DNA from: PMP191F sp047602185 | GTDB lineage: Bacteria; Bacteroidota; Bacteroidia; Chitinophagales; Chitinophagaceae | Direction of reading: 5' to 3' | DNA length: 64,000 bases | Assembly (NCBI GenBank): GCA_047602185.1 | Contig: JASGHY010000001.1 | Coordinates: 5,518,001-5,582,000 of the forward strand | Shown here: positions 24,067-32,104 of the stretch, one piece after another | Layout: each line of letters begins with the position of its first letter | Position numbering within the stretch: the stretch's first letter is position 1 | Program-made: the position numbers and the translations under genes | The notes under the pieces: model-generated | What the model saw: only the letters and a program-made list of their open reading frames with translations | What the model was told of the DNA's origin: nothing | The model's database searches: none

Positions 24067-25503
24067 ATGAAACCGAGTAATTTATTAATAATACTGCTGC
24101 TTATTTCTGCTGCAGCCGCAAGTATAACCACCACTACCGGGTGCGCTAATATTATTCCGCCAAGTGGTGGACCAAAAGATACCCTGGCGCCTGTGCTGGT
24201 ATCTGCACGCCCTGTTGACTCTGCCAGGAACTTTACCGGCGATAAGATTGTGCTGACCTTTGATGAATATGTGCAAACGCTGGACAATACAACTGAGAAT
24301 GTGATCTTTTCCCCCACACCTAAAAGGGAGCCGATCTATGAGTCGCACCTGAAAACCGTGACCATACGCATCAAAGACACATTGCAGCCCAATACTACTT
24401 ACTCCATTTCGTTTGGTAATGCCATCAAGGATGTGAACGAAAATAATGTGCTGAAGAACTTTTCTTATGTATTCAGTACAGGGCCTGCCATTGATTCGCT
24501 CACCTTATCAGGTAAGGTAATTGTTGCAGAAACAGGTAAGGTAGACTCCACGCTGATAGTAGGTTTGTACACCAATATGGATGATTCTGCAGTAGTGAAA
24601 GAGAAACCACGTTACATTACCCGTGTTAACAGGGAAGGAAGTTTTACATTTCATAACCTGCCGCAGGCCACTTTCGCCATTTTTGCGATGAAGGATGAGG
24701 GTAGTTCTAAAAAATATACAAGTCGCACGCAGTTATTTGGCTTTTCCGATTCTACTGTGACCTCCGGTGTAGCCTCCACGCCTACTACGCTCTATGTATT
24801 TGTGGCTAAAGAGGATAAACAGCCGCTTAAATCGAGCATTGCATCAGCTGTTCCCAAGCCCCAGGGCGGTAAAAATGCGGCCGCTGACAGAAGATTGCGG
24901 TTAAGCAGTAACCTGACTGGCACCGACCTGGATCTGTTGAGTAACTTTGAATTATCATTTTCGACTGCACCGTACAAATACTTTGATTCTACCAAGGTTC
25001 AGTTTACTACCGACAAGCTGGAGCCTATAAAAGGCTATCATTATGAAAGAGATACCAGCAATAAAAAGATTACACTGGTGTATAACTGGAAGCCTGATAC
25101 TCATTATAAGCTGATCCTGGACTCTACTTTTGCAGAGGATACCCTTGGACATAAGTTGCTGAGAACAGATACCATTGAAATTCATACGAAGAAAGAAAGT
25201 GAATATGCTGAGGTGAGGTTACGGTTTACCAACCTGGATCTTTCTAAAAACCCGGTACTGCAATTTGTACAAAGCGATAAAGTGATGAAGTCGCATGTGT
25301 TTACCAGCAAAGAGTTTTATGCAAAACTGTTTGTTCCCGGTGAATATGAACTGCGCATCTTGTTTGATGAAAATAAGAACGGGATCTGGGATACCGGTGA
25401 GTACTTTACCCATCCCCGGGTACAGCCGGAAAAAGTAATTCCTGTTTCGCGAAAGATCAATGTGAAGATGAACTGGGAGAATGAGATTGATATTACGTTG
25501 TAA
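24067..25503 (+). CDS. Big_5 Ig-like domain lipoprotein
   Basis: A 478-residue lipoprotein: signal MKPSNLLIILLLISAAAAS ending at TTTGC, lipid anchor at about Cys26, then the signature NIIPPSGGPKDTLAPVLVSA. Residues of about 35-135 form a bacterial Ig-like (Big_5, PF13205) domain, seen in IVLTFDEYVQTLD and LQPNTTYSISFGNAIKD. The middle is a prealbumin-like segment (GSFTFHNLPQATFAIFAMKD), and the end carries ELRILFDENKNGIWDTGEY. This architecture is widespread and single-copy in Bacteroidota, but its role is unknown. Likely outer-membrane anchored. It stands alone between the helicase gene and recR. Confidence 0.8.
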   Translation: MKPSNLLIILLLISAAAASITTTTGCANIIPPSGGPKDTLAPVLVSARPVDSARNFTGDKIVLTFDEYVQTLDNTTENVIFSPTPKREPIYESHLKTVTIRIKDTLQPNTTYSISFGNAIKDVNENNVLKNFSYVFSTGPAIDSLTLSGKVIVAETGKVDSTLIVGLYTNMDDSAVVKEKPRYITRVNREGSFTFHNLPQATFAIFAMKDEGSSKKYTSRTQLFGFSDSTVTSGVASTPTTLYVFVAKEDKQPLKSSIASAVPKPQGGKNAAADRRLRLSSNLTGTDLDLLSNFELSFSTAPYKYFDSTKVQFTTDKLEPIKGYHYERDTSNKKITLVYNWKPDTHYKLILDSTFAEDTLGHKLLRTDTIEIHTKKESEYAEVRLRFTNLDLSKNPVLQFVQSDKVMKSHVFTSKEFYAKLFVPGEYELRILFDENKNGIWDTGEYFTHPRVQPEKVIPVSRKINVKMNWENEIDITL

Positions 25504-25788
25504 GGGATACAGTTTCGGGTTTAAAGTTTAAGGTTTCGGGTTCTGAAAATTTGAGATTGCAACTATTATTCGTGAGCCGGGAAAGAAGTTTCAGGATATG
25601 GGATACTAGATAGTGAAGGCAACTGCAAATTGCCAACTTTCTTAAGGCTAACGCCTAAAACCTAATTCCTATATTCGCGCATCTGTCATTTCCCTGGTTA
25701 ACTTGTCAACCCGTCAACTGATATCAGCCCCGTACTTCTAACTTCGTATTTCGTACTTGCCTGTGCCTTGAACCTTGTTCCTTTCTTT
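25504..25788. repeat. Intergenic gap with phrase-like dispersed repeats
   Basis: No gene seen. It contains GTTTCGGGTTTAAAGTTTAA (25512-25531), a TCAAC family phrase (AACTTGTCAACCCGTCAACT, 25700-25719), and 25731-25757 (CGTACTTCTAACTTCGTATT...), which matches the reverse complement of 46142-46168 at 26 of 27 positions. The recR promoter closes the gap. Confidence 0.7.
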
Positions 25789-25796
25789 TATCTTTG
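25789..25796 (+). promoter_or_regulatory. recR promoter -7 element
   Basis: TATCTTTG fits TAnnTTTG. TTG at 25768-25770 lies 18 nt before it. The ATG at 25801 begins 4 nt after the element, so the message is predicted to be leaderless or nearly so. Confidence 0.65.
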
Positions 25797-25800
25797 CACC

Positions 25801-26415
25801 ATGCAATTCTCTTCTGGTTTATTGGAAAATGCGGTAAATGAATTTGCCAAACTGCCTGGTATCGGTAAAAAGACCGCATTGAGGCTGGTTTTGCATTTGC
25901 TGAAACAGGAACCGGAAAAAGTGAATGCGTTTGGTGAAACCATTATGCGTATGCGGCAGGAGATCAAATTCTGCCAGCGTTGCTATAATGTAGCCGATAC
26001 GGAGATCTGTGCTATCTGCGCCAATAACATGCGCCGTCAGGAACTGATCTGTGTAGTGGAAAGCATTCGTGATGTAATTGCCATCGAAAGCACCCAGCAG
26101 TACAATGGCATCTATCACGTACTGGGAGGCATTATTTCGCCACTGGATGGTATTGGTCCCGACCAGTTGACCATTGAGGCATTAGTGGCCCGCATTCCCA
26201 AAGAAAATATTGAAGAGCTCATATTTGCCCTTAACCCCAATATCCAGGGCGATACTACTATTTACTATATTCAGAAGAAGCTTCAGCACCTCCCGGTGAA
26301 GATCACTACCATTGCCCGTGGAATTGCGTTTGGCGGCGAACTGGAATATGCCGACGAAATGACCCTGGCCCGCAGTATTACCAACAGGTTGCCGGTGGAG
26401 AAGTATATGCAGTAA
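25801..26415 (+). CDS. recR: Recombination mediator RecR
   Basis: A 204-residue protein started at the ATG at 25801 (MQFSSGLLENAVNEF), the usual RecR beginning; an upstream in-frame codon would overlap the promoter. Order of parts: helix-hairpin-helix LPGIGKKTALRLVLHL, a four-Cys zinc finger (CQRC and CAIC), and a Toprim domain (ICVVESIRDVIAIE, then YHVLGGIISPLDGIGPD), with a Walker-like end. RecR works with RecO (and RecF) to load RecA on gapped single-stranded DNA. No dnaX or ybaB gene lies upstream, unlike the arrangement in many bacteria. The gene appears to be transcribed alone. Confidence 0.95.
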   Translation: MQFSSGLLENAVNEFAKLPGIGKKTALRLVLHLLKQEPEKVNAFGETIMRMRQEIKFCQRCYNVADTEICAICANNMRRQELICVVESIRDVIAIESTQQYNGIYHVLGGIISPLDGIGPDQLTIEALVARIPKENIEELIFALNPNIQGDTTIYYIQKKLQHLPVKITTIARGIAFGGELEYADEMTLARSITNRLPVEKYMQ

Positions 26416-26673
26416 CTGTTACGGGTTTTGAGTTTCGGGTTTCGGGAGCGTGAAATCGTGGATCGGCAGACGGCAATCGGCAAAGACAATTTCAGGTTAC
26501 AGGTTTCAAGTTTCAGGTTCTTCTGTTCGGTCTTGCCTTCGATATTCAAAATTCAATATTCAGCGTTCAATATTTCCTGCGTGGGCCTTATGCCTTGCTT
26601 CTTGTTCCTTGATCTCTCATTTTCAGCCCCTTATTTCTCGTTTCAACCCCTTTGTTATTATCCGGACATACTG
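26416..26673. repeat. Gap after recR with dispersed repeats
   Basis: No gene seen. It holds the perfect 40-nt repeat (26440-26479) shared with 11961-12000, then GTTTCAAGTTTCAGGTTC-like and CTTGTTCCTTG-like phrases. It leads into the metH promoter. Confidence 0.75.
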
Positions 26674-26681
26674 TAACTTTG
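26674..26681 (+). promoter_or_regulatory. metH operon promoter -7 element
   Basis: TAACTTTG fits TAnnTTTG. TTG at 26652-26654 precedes it by 19 nt. The ATG is about 250 nt downstream, an exceptionally long leader for this genome. Confidence 0.6.
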
Positions 26682-26932
26682 CCTGCGCATTACAGGCGGA
26701 TTTGTTTATTGTTCGGCCTGTAGCCGGTGGAAAAGCCGGTCAACTGAACTAATAAACGCCAGGAAAATACCCGCCACAAGGTTTCTCCCCGTTTATTCCG
26801 TTTGGTTCACGTTATACATGTTGTGTTATTGCTATGCCTTTATGAAAGGCTGTTGGCTGCGTATACGCATGTTGACGAAACCTTATTGATTTACCAAACC
26901 TCCCGCCTGAGCGGAAGAGAAAGGAGCTAAGC
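26682..26932 (+). ncRNA. Structured 5' leader of the metH operon, candidate riboswitch
   Basis: About 250 nt with several long-range complementary segments. GTTTATTGTTC (26704-26714) pairs with GAACTAATAAAC (26746-26757, one bulge). GGCGG (26695-26699) can pair with CCGCC (26771-26775), competing with a 5' hairpin GCCTG/CAGGC (26681-26685 with 26693-26697). AAGGTTTC (26778-26785) pairs perfectly with GAAACCTT (26877-26884), enclosing hairpin GCCTTT-ATG-AAAGGC and the palindrome TGCGTATACGCA. CCGC-CTGA-GCGG (26903-26914) lies just before the RBS AAGGAG (26921-26926). Parts resemble cobalamin riboswitch segments (GGTGGAAAAGCC, GCCAGGA...TACCCGCC), but the full consensus is not met. Regulation by B12, SAM or another methionine-cycle ligand is inference. 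Confidence 0.45.
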
Positions 26933-27955
26933 ATGAAAACGATACAGGATTGTCTCAAAGAACGCATTCTTGTTATTGATGGCGCAATGGGTACCATGAT
27001 CCAGCGCTATAAACTTACCGAAGCAGATTACAGGGGCGAACGTTTTAAAGACTGGCACTCTGACCTGAAAGGTAATAATGACCTGCTGAGTATTACGAAA
27101 CCCGAGGTTATCAAAGCGATCCATAAAGAATACCTGGATGCCGGTGCCGATATTATTGAAACAAACACTTTCAGTAGTACCAACATTGCACAGGCTGACT
27201 ATGATATGCAATCGCTGGCTTATGAGCTGAATGTAGCTTCGGCCAGGTGTGCCCGCGAAGCCATTGCTGAGTTTAATGCAGGGTTACCTGCCGATGCTGT
27301 GAAGCCCCGTTTTGTAGCAGGCGCTATTGGTCCCCTGAATAAAACCCTCTCACTGTCGCCCGATGTAAATAACCCGGGTTACCGGGCTGTTACTTTTGAT
27401 GAAGTAGTAGATGCTTATTATGAGCAGATAAAAGGCCTGGTGGATGGCGGTGCAGATGTATTACTGATAGAAACAATCTTTGATACGTTAAATGCCAAAG
27501 GTGCCATCTATGCCATCAAGAAGTATTTCCGCGATGAGCAAAGGCCTTCTTTACCGGTAATGATCAGTGGTACTATTACTGATGCATCCGGCAGAACACT
27601 GAGCGGACAAACGCTGGAAGCATTTTATACTTCTGTAATGCATGCAAGGCCACTGAGCATTGGCCTTAACTGTGCGCTTGGTGCACAGGAAATGCGTCCA
27701 CACATAGAAGAGTTATCGCAGATAGCAGGTTGTTATGTGTCTGCTTATCCCAATGCCGGCTTGCCCAATGCTATGGGTGAATATGATGAAACACCTGAAG
27801 AAACAGCTCACTTCCTGGAAGATTGGGCTAAAGAAGGCTTTGTGAATATTGTGGGTGGCTGTTGCGGTACTACGCCTGCGCATATCAGGCATATAGCAGA
27901 TCATGTGAAGACGTTGAAACCACGGGAGTTGCCGGTGATGGAGACTGCTTTGTAA
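26933..27955 (+). CDS. metH: Methionine synthase, homocysteine-binding subunit (MetH N-terminal part)
   Basis: A 340-residue protein equal to the first module of cobalamin-dependent methionine synthase, a TIM barrel that binds zinc and homocysteine. Seen: the opening LVIDGAMGTMIQRYKL, ETNTFSSTNIAQADY, and the zinc ligands GLNCALGAQEM and VGGCCGTTP. Together with the 905-residue protein encoded at 28445-31162 it rebuilds a complete MetH, which transfers a methyl group from methyltetrahydrofolate to homocysteine. The start at 26933 follows a good RBS (AAGGAG, 6 nt spacing). The split is at a clean domain border, not a frameshift. The leader upstream is long and structured. Confidence 0.93.
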   Translation: MKTIQDCLKERILVIDGAMGTMIQRYKLTEADYRGERFKDWHSDLKGNNDLLSITKPEVIKAIHKEYLDAGADIIETNTFSSTNIAQADYDMQSLAYELNVASARCAREAIAEFNAGLPADAVKPRFVAGAIGPLNKTLSLSPDVNNPGYRAVTFDEVVDAYYEQIKGLVDGGADVLLIETIFDTLNAKGAIYAIKKYFRDEQRPSLPVMISGTITDASGRTLSGQTLEAFYTSVMHARPLSIGLNCALGAQEMRPHIEELSQIAGCYVSAYPNAGLPNAMGEYDETPEETAHFLEDWAKEGFVNIVGGCCGTTPAHIRHIADHVKTLKPRELPVMETAL

Positions 27956-27962
27956 ATTTTTA

Positions 27963-27999
27963 AACCACAGAGGCACTTATGACACAGAGGAGCACAGAG
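27963..27999. repeat. Left terminal inverted repeat of the GxxExxY cassette
   Basis: Begins AACCACAGAGGCAC and ends CACAGAG. It matches the reverse complement of 28394-28429 at about 27 of 37 positions. The ATG of the GxxExxY gene (27979) lies inside this arm, so the repeat encodes the first residues. Confidence 0.8.
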
Positions 28000-28392
28000 C
28001 AATTTTTCAGAGCTATTTCTGAGAAAGAAAACCTGCTAGCTAAAGAAGTGGTGAATATTGCATTCAAATTACACAAAGCTCTTGGTCCGGGTTTATTGGA
28101 GAGTGTTTATTCTAAGTGTTTCTGTTATGAGTTGGAAAGAAGGCAGATTCCATTCGTAAAACAGCAATTAGTGCCAATTCATTATGAGGGTTTGTTGATA
28201 GACGAAGGGTTAAGGCTTGATATACTGGTAGATGATCTGTTGATAGTGGAATTGAAGGCGCAGGAAAATTTTCATCCTGTATGGGAAGCTCAGTTGTTAA
28301 GTTATTTAAAATTGACAGGAAAAAGAATTGGTTATCTAATCAATTTTCATGTTCCGTTAATGAAAGATGGATTTAAAAGATTCGTTTTATAA
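27979..28392 (+). CDS. GxxExxY protein (PDDEXK_3-type) in a cassette between the metH genes
   Basis: A 137-residue soluble protein. It has the signature GLLESVY (Gly38, Glu41, Tyr44) after FKLHKALGPG, and a PD-(D/E)XK-like strand pair LRLDILVDDLLIVELKA with Asp81, Glu91 and Lys93, then a long helix WEAQLLSYLKLTGKRIGYLI. This is the GxxExxY family (PF13366), thought to be a nuclease-fold group; its activity is unknown. Imperfect 36-37-nt inverted repeats abut the gene on both sides, the left one containing its start codon and the right one starting a base after its stop. The cassette fills the gap between the two metH genes. Codon use is more AT-rich than in its neighbours, consistent with transfer. 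Confidence 0.9.
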   Translation: MTQRSTEQFFRAISEKENLLAKEVVNIAFKLHKALGPGLLESVYSKCFCYELERRQIPFVKQQLVPIHYEGLLIDEGLRLDILVDDLLIVELKAQENFHPVWEAQLLSYLKLTGKRIGYLINFHVPLMKDGFKRFVL

Positions 28393-28393
28393 T

Positions 28394-28429
28394 CTCTGTG
28401 AACCACTGTGACGCTGTGTCTCCGTGGTT
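28394..28429. repeat. Right terminal inverted repeat of the GxxExxY cassette
   Basis: Begins CTCTGTGAACCAC and ends CCGTGGTT, the imperfect inverse of 27963-27999. It ends only 15 nt before the ATG of the second metH gene and so has replaced whatever translation signal stood there. Confidence 0.8.
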
Positions 28430-28444
28430 CAAAAAAAGCACAGC

Positions 28445-31162
28445 ATGAACATTATTAAGCCGTATTTGCGTCTTTCTGGTCTGGAGCCGTTGGTTGTTCG
28501 TCCGGAAACGAATTTTGTAAACGTAGGTGAGCGAACGAATGTAACGGGGTCTAAAAAATTTGCACGTCTTATACGCGAACAGCAGTATGAGGAAGCACTG
28601 AGCGTTGCCCGCCAGCAGGTGGAAAATGGCGCACAGGTGCTGGATGTGAACATGGATGACGCGTTGCTGGATGGCGTTCAGGCTATGACAAAGTTCATTA
28701 ACCTGGTACAGAGCGAGCCTGATATTGCTAAGATCCCCATCATGCTCGATAGCTCTAAGTTCGAGATCATTGAGGCCGGTTTAAAATGTGCCCAGGGAAG
28801 ATGTATTGTGAACTCTATCTCAATGAAAGAAGGAGAGCAGAAGTTCATTGAACAGGCTATCATTTGCCAGGCCTATGGTGCTGCCGTGATCGTAATGGCC
28901 TTTGATGAAGTAGGCCAGGCCGATACGAAACAAAGGAAAGTAGAGATCTGTCACAGGGCCTATAAGATCCTTACAGAGAAAGTAGGCTTCGATCCGCAGG
29001 ATATTATTTTTGACCCTAACATCTTTGCCGTAGCCACAGGTATTGAAGAGCATAATAACTATGCTGTTGACTTTATAGAAGCTACCCGCGAAATAAAAAG
29101 GCTGATGCCGCTTACTAAAGTGAGTGGTGGTGTCAGTAATATCTCTTTCTCATTCCGTGGCAATGATCACGTACGTGAAGCCATGCACTCGGTATTCCTG
29201 TACTACGCTATCAAAGCTGGTATGGATATGGGCATTGTAAACGCGGGGCAGTTGGTGATCTACGATGAGATAGAACCTATGCTGCGCCAGTTGTGCGAAG
29301 ATGTACTGCTGAACCGTAATAACGAAAATAATGAGGCTACTGACAAACTCATAGCCTTTGCGGAAACGGTAAAGGCAAAAGGAAAAGAAGTTGTAAAGGA
29401 TGAAGCATGGAGAAATACCACCGTGGAAGAGCGTTTGAAGCACTCCCTGGTACATGGTATTACGGAATATATTGATGCTGATACTGAAGAGGCCAGGCAG
29501 AAATATCCTAAACCACTCGATGTAATTGAAGGTCCGTTAATGGATGGAATGAACGTGGTAGGTGACCTGTTTGGTGCGGGTAAAATGTTTTTGCCACAAG
29601 TGGTAAAGAGTGCCCGTGTGATGAAAAAGAGCGTAGCTGTATTAACCCCTTATATTGAAGAGGAGAAGGCATTGAGACTACAGTCTGGTAATGGTAGCAG
29701 TGAGGCAAAGGGTGCTGCCAAGATATTGCTGGCAACCGTAAAAGGGGATGTGCATGATATCGGTAAAAACATTGTAGGCGTTGTATTGGGCTGTAATGGT
29801 TATGATATTGTGGATCTTGGTGTAATGGTGCCTGCAGATAAAATACTGGAAACAGCAGAGAGAGAGAAAGCTGATATCATTGGTTTAAGTGGCCTGATCA
29901 CTCCTTCGCTGGATGAAATGGTGCACGTGGCACATGAAATGAAAAGAAGGGGTATGAAGCAGCCGCTGCTGATCGGTGGTGCCACTACTTCACGTATGCA
30001 TACGGCCGTTAAAATTGCACCTCAATATGACAATGGTGTAGTACATGTACTGGATGCGTCAAGAAGCGTTACGGTAGCTGGTTCTTTGCTGAGCGATGAA
30101 CAGAAGGGAAACTTTCTTGATGGGATCAGTAAAGAATATAACAAGCTGAAGGAAGATTTTGCCAATAAGAAGACTGTCAAACAATACCTGGCTTTCCCTG
30201 ATGCGGAAGCCAATCCGGTAAAGATCGAATGGGATAATTATACACCTCCGGTACCTGCATTTACCGGTACCAAAGTGTTTGACAACTATGACCTGGCCGA
30301 TTTGAGGAAGTATATAGACTGGCAACCCTTCTTTATTTCATGGGAAATGCATGGCAAGTTTCCGCAGATATTGAGTGATGAAGTAGTAGGTAAAGAGGCC
30401 ACCAAGTTATACAACGATGCTAACCTGCTGCTGGATAAGATCGTTGCTGAAAAATGGCTTACGCCAAGAGGTGTGGTTGGTTTCTGGCAGGCAGATCGCG
30501 TAGCACCTGACACTGTTGAACTGTACAATACCGGTGCACCTTTGAAACTGGAATTTTTACGTCAGCAGATAAAGAAAGCTGCGGGGCAGCCGAATCTTTC
30601 ACTGGCTGATTTTATAAAACCATTACAATCGGGTGCTCAACCGGGCAACGACTATATCGGGGCGTTTTCTGTTACTATCAGTGGTATAGAGTCTCACCTG
30701 AAACGTTTTGAAGCAGCACTCGATGATTACAACAAGATCATGCTGCAGGCCCTGACCGATCGTTTTGCAGAAGCATTTGCAGAAGCGCTTCATGAAAGAA
30801 CGAGAAAGGAATTGTGGGGTTACCAACAACAGGAACTATTGACAAACGAACAACTGATCAAAGAAGAATATGTAGGTATCCGCCCTGCGCCGGGTTATCC
30901 TGCCTGTCCTGACCATACTGAAAAATATAAGTTATTTAACCTGCTGGGAGGCGAAGAAACTACCGGCATTCATCTTACAGAATCATTAGCTATGTATCCT
31001 GCTGCATCTGTGTGCGGTTGGTACTTTTCGCACCCGCAAAGCCAGTATTTTGGTATAGGTAAAATTCAGAAAGACCAGGTAGTGGATTATGCGGCGCGTA
31101 AGGGAATAACTGTAGAGGAAGTAGAGAAATGGTTGCGTCCGGTACTGGAATATGACGTATAG
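28445..31162 (+). CDS. metH: Methionine synthase, folate/cobalamin/activation subunit (MetH C-terminal part)
   Basis: A 905-residue protein started at the ATG at 28445 (MNIIKPYLRLSGLEP). Modules in order: pterin-binding TIM barrel (FVNVGERTNVTGSKKFARLI, VLDVNMDDALLDG), cobalamin cap helices, cobalamin-binding Rossmann domain with the lower-ligand motif DVHDIGKNIVG and GLSGLITPSLDEM, and the C-terminal AdoMet-dependent reactivation domain (RPAPGYPACPDHTEK). With the 340-residue homocysteine subunit it forms a functional MetH. The start codon follows the right repeat of the GxxExxY cassette by 15 nt, so translation now depends on sequence brought or left by that insertion. Only an A-rich run precedes the ATG. 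Confidence 0.93.
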   Translation: MNIIKPYLRLSGLEPLVVRPETNFVNVGERTNVTGSKKFARLIREQQYEEALSVARQQVENGAQVLDVNMDDALLDGVQAMTKFINLVQSEPDIAKIPIMLDSSKFEIIEAGLKCAQGRCIVNSISMKEGEQKFIEQAIICQAYGAAVIVMAFDEVGQADTKQRKVEICHRAYKILTEKVGFDPQDIIFDPNIFAVATGIEEHNNYAVDFIEATREIKRLMPLTKVSGGVSNISFSFRGNDHVREAMHSVFLYYAIKAGMDMGIVNAGQLVIYDEIEPMLRQLCEDVLLNRNNENNEATDKLIAFAETVKAKGKEVVKDEAWRNTTVEERLKHSLVHGITEYIDADTEEARQKYPKPLDVIEGPLMDGMNVVGDLFGAGKMFLPQVVKSARVMKKSVAVLTPYIEEEKALRLQSGNGSSEAKGAAKILLATVKGDVHDIGKNIVGVVLGCNGYDIVDLGVMVPADKILETAEREKADIIGLSGLITPSLDEMVHVAHEMKRRGMKQPLLIGGATTSRMHTAVKIAPQYDNGVVHVLDASRSVTVAGSLLSDEQKGNFLDGISKEYNKLKEDFANKKTVKQYLAFPDAEANPVKIEWDNYTPPVPAFTGTKVFDNYDLADLRKYIDWQPFFISWEMHGKFPQILSDEVVGKEATKLYNDANLLLDKIVAEKWLTPRGVVGFWQADRVAPDTVELYNTGAPLKLEFLRQQIKKAAGQPNLSLADFIKPLQSGAQPGNDYIGAFSVTISGIESHLKRFEAALDDYNKIMLQALTDRFAEAFAEALHERTRKELWGYQQQELLTNEQLIKEEYVGIRPAPGYPACPDHTEKYKLFNLLGGEETTGIHLTESLAMYPAASVCGWYFSHPQSQYFGIGKIQKDQVVDYAARKGITVEEVEKWLRPVLEYDV

Positions 31163-31185
31163 TGGCAGATATTTCAGCAGAATAG

Positions 31186-31193
31186 TATCTTTG
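31186..31193 (+). promoter_or_regulatory. Possible -7 element before the barrel-like gene
   Basis: TATCTTTG, 41 nt before the ATG at 31235 and 23 nt after the metH stop. It suggests separate transcription of the downstream gene. No clear TTG at the right distance. Confidence 0.45.
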
Positions 31194-31234
31194 CGGCACC
31201 TAAAGCCGACCTATCCGTTAAACTTGTAGAACTT

Positions 31235-32026
31235 ATGTTGAGTAGAAAGGTTAGAAAAACGATCCTGGTTGTATTAGCATTTGCACCGTTTTTAGTAAAG
31301 GCTCAAAGTGGTCGCACCCGTAAAGGGGAGTTTTATTTTTCGTGGGGTTATAACAAGGAGTGGTACACCCGCAGTAATTTAAGAGTTACACAGCCTGAGT
31401 TAGGTAACGACTATACCTTGCGCCGCGTAAAGGGGCATGACCATCCCGGATGGGATGAGGGCCTTTTTGGAAAAGCACTCACAATTCCACAGTACAACTA
31501 TCGTATCGGTTATTTCTTTGGTGACAAGCATGATCTTGGTATCGAGATCAACTTTGACCATACCAAATACATCATTACTGATGGAAGTAGTGTAGGTATC
31601 AAAGGTCGTCTGAACGGCAAGGGTGTTGATAGTACGATCAACTTCTCTGAAGGCAATGGCTTTTTCTATTATCTGAATAATGGCGCTAATTTTCTGCTGA
31701 TCAATATCGTAAAACGCTGGCACTGGTATGCCAACCAAAGCAATTCAATCAAAATTGATGCATTGGGTAAGTTTGGTGTAGGCCCTGTAATTCCGCACGT
31801 GGAGAATAGCTTCTTCGGAGATAAGAATGAGCCTCATTTCCAGATTGGTGGATGGAATACCGGTATAGAAGGCGCACTGCGTTCAACCTTCTTTAAACAT
31901 GTATACCTGGAGTTTGCCGGTAAACTGGATTACGCACGTTACTCTGGTTTGCGCATTTACAAAGGTCATGCAAAGCAGGCTTTTGGTACTGCTGAAATTA
32001 TCCTGAACCTGGGTATTACTTTATAA
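31235..32026 (+). CDS. Secreted beta-rich protein, probable outer-membrane protein
   Basis: A 263-residue protein with a signal peptide (MLSRKVRKTILVVLAFAPFL, cleavage near VKAQ). The mature part is full of amphipathic beta segments with aromatic ends: GEFYFSWGYNKEWYTRSNLR, YNYRIGYFFGDKHDLGIEIN and AEIILNLGITL at the C-terminus. The pattern fits an eight- to ten-strand outer-membrane barrel. I do not recognise a named family. It has its own promoter-like site after metH and ends at a very strong terminator, so it is probably a single-gene unit. No catalytic motif is visible. Confidence 0.7.
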   Translation: MLSRKVRKTILVVLAFAPFLVKAQSGRTRKGEFYFSWGYNKEWYTRSNLRVTQPELGNDYTLRRVKGHDHPGWDEGLFGKALTIPQYNYRIGYFFGDKHDLGIEINFDHTKYIITDGSSVGIKGRLNGKGVDSTINFSEGNGFFYYLNNGANFLLINIVKRWHWYANQSNSIKIDALGKFGVGPVIPHVENSFFGDKNEPHFQIGGWNTGIEGALRSTFFKHVYLEFAGKLDYARYSGLRIYKGHAKQAFGTAEIILNLGITL

Positions 32027-32040
32027 AGAACGAATTCATA

Positions 32041-32083
32041 AAAACGAAGGACGAATAAGAATATCTTATTCGTCCTTCGTTTT
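32041..32083. terminator. Bidirectional intrinsic terminator
   Basis: A perfect 20-bp stem (AAAACGAAGGACGAATAAGA at 32041-32060 with its complement at 32064-32083, loop ATA). It lies between convergent genes ending at 32026 and 32105 and runs into T residues on the plus side. Confidence 0.85.
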
Positions 32084-32104
32084 TTTATACTACTTATGTT
32101 ATTA

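Noticed and set aside
26690..26800. SAM-I riboswitch in the metH leader
   Set aside because: The conserved GAGGGA and GCAACC core segments are absent.
27955..28445. Frameshift or pseudogene explanation for the split metH
   Set aside because: Both products have complete, clean domain borders with their own start and stop codons, and the space between is occupied by an intact gene.
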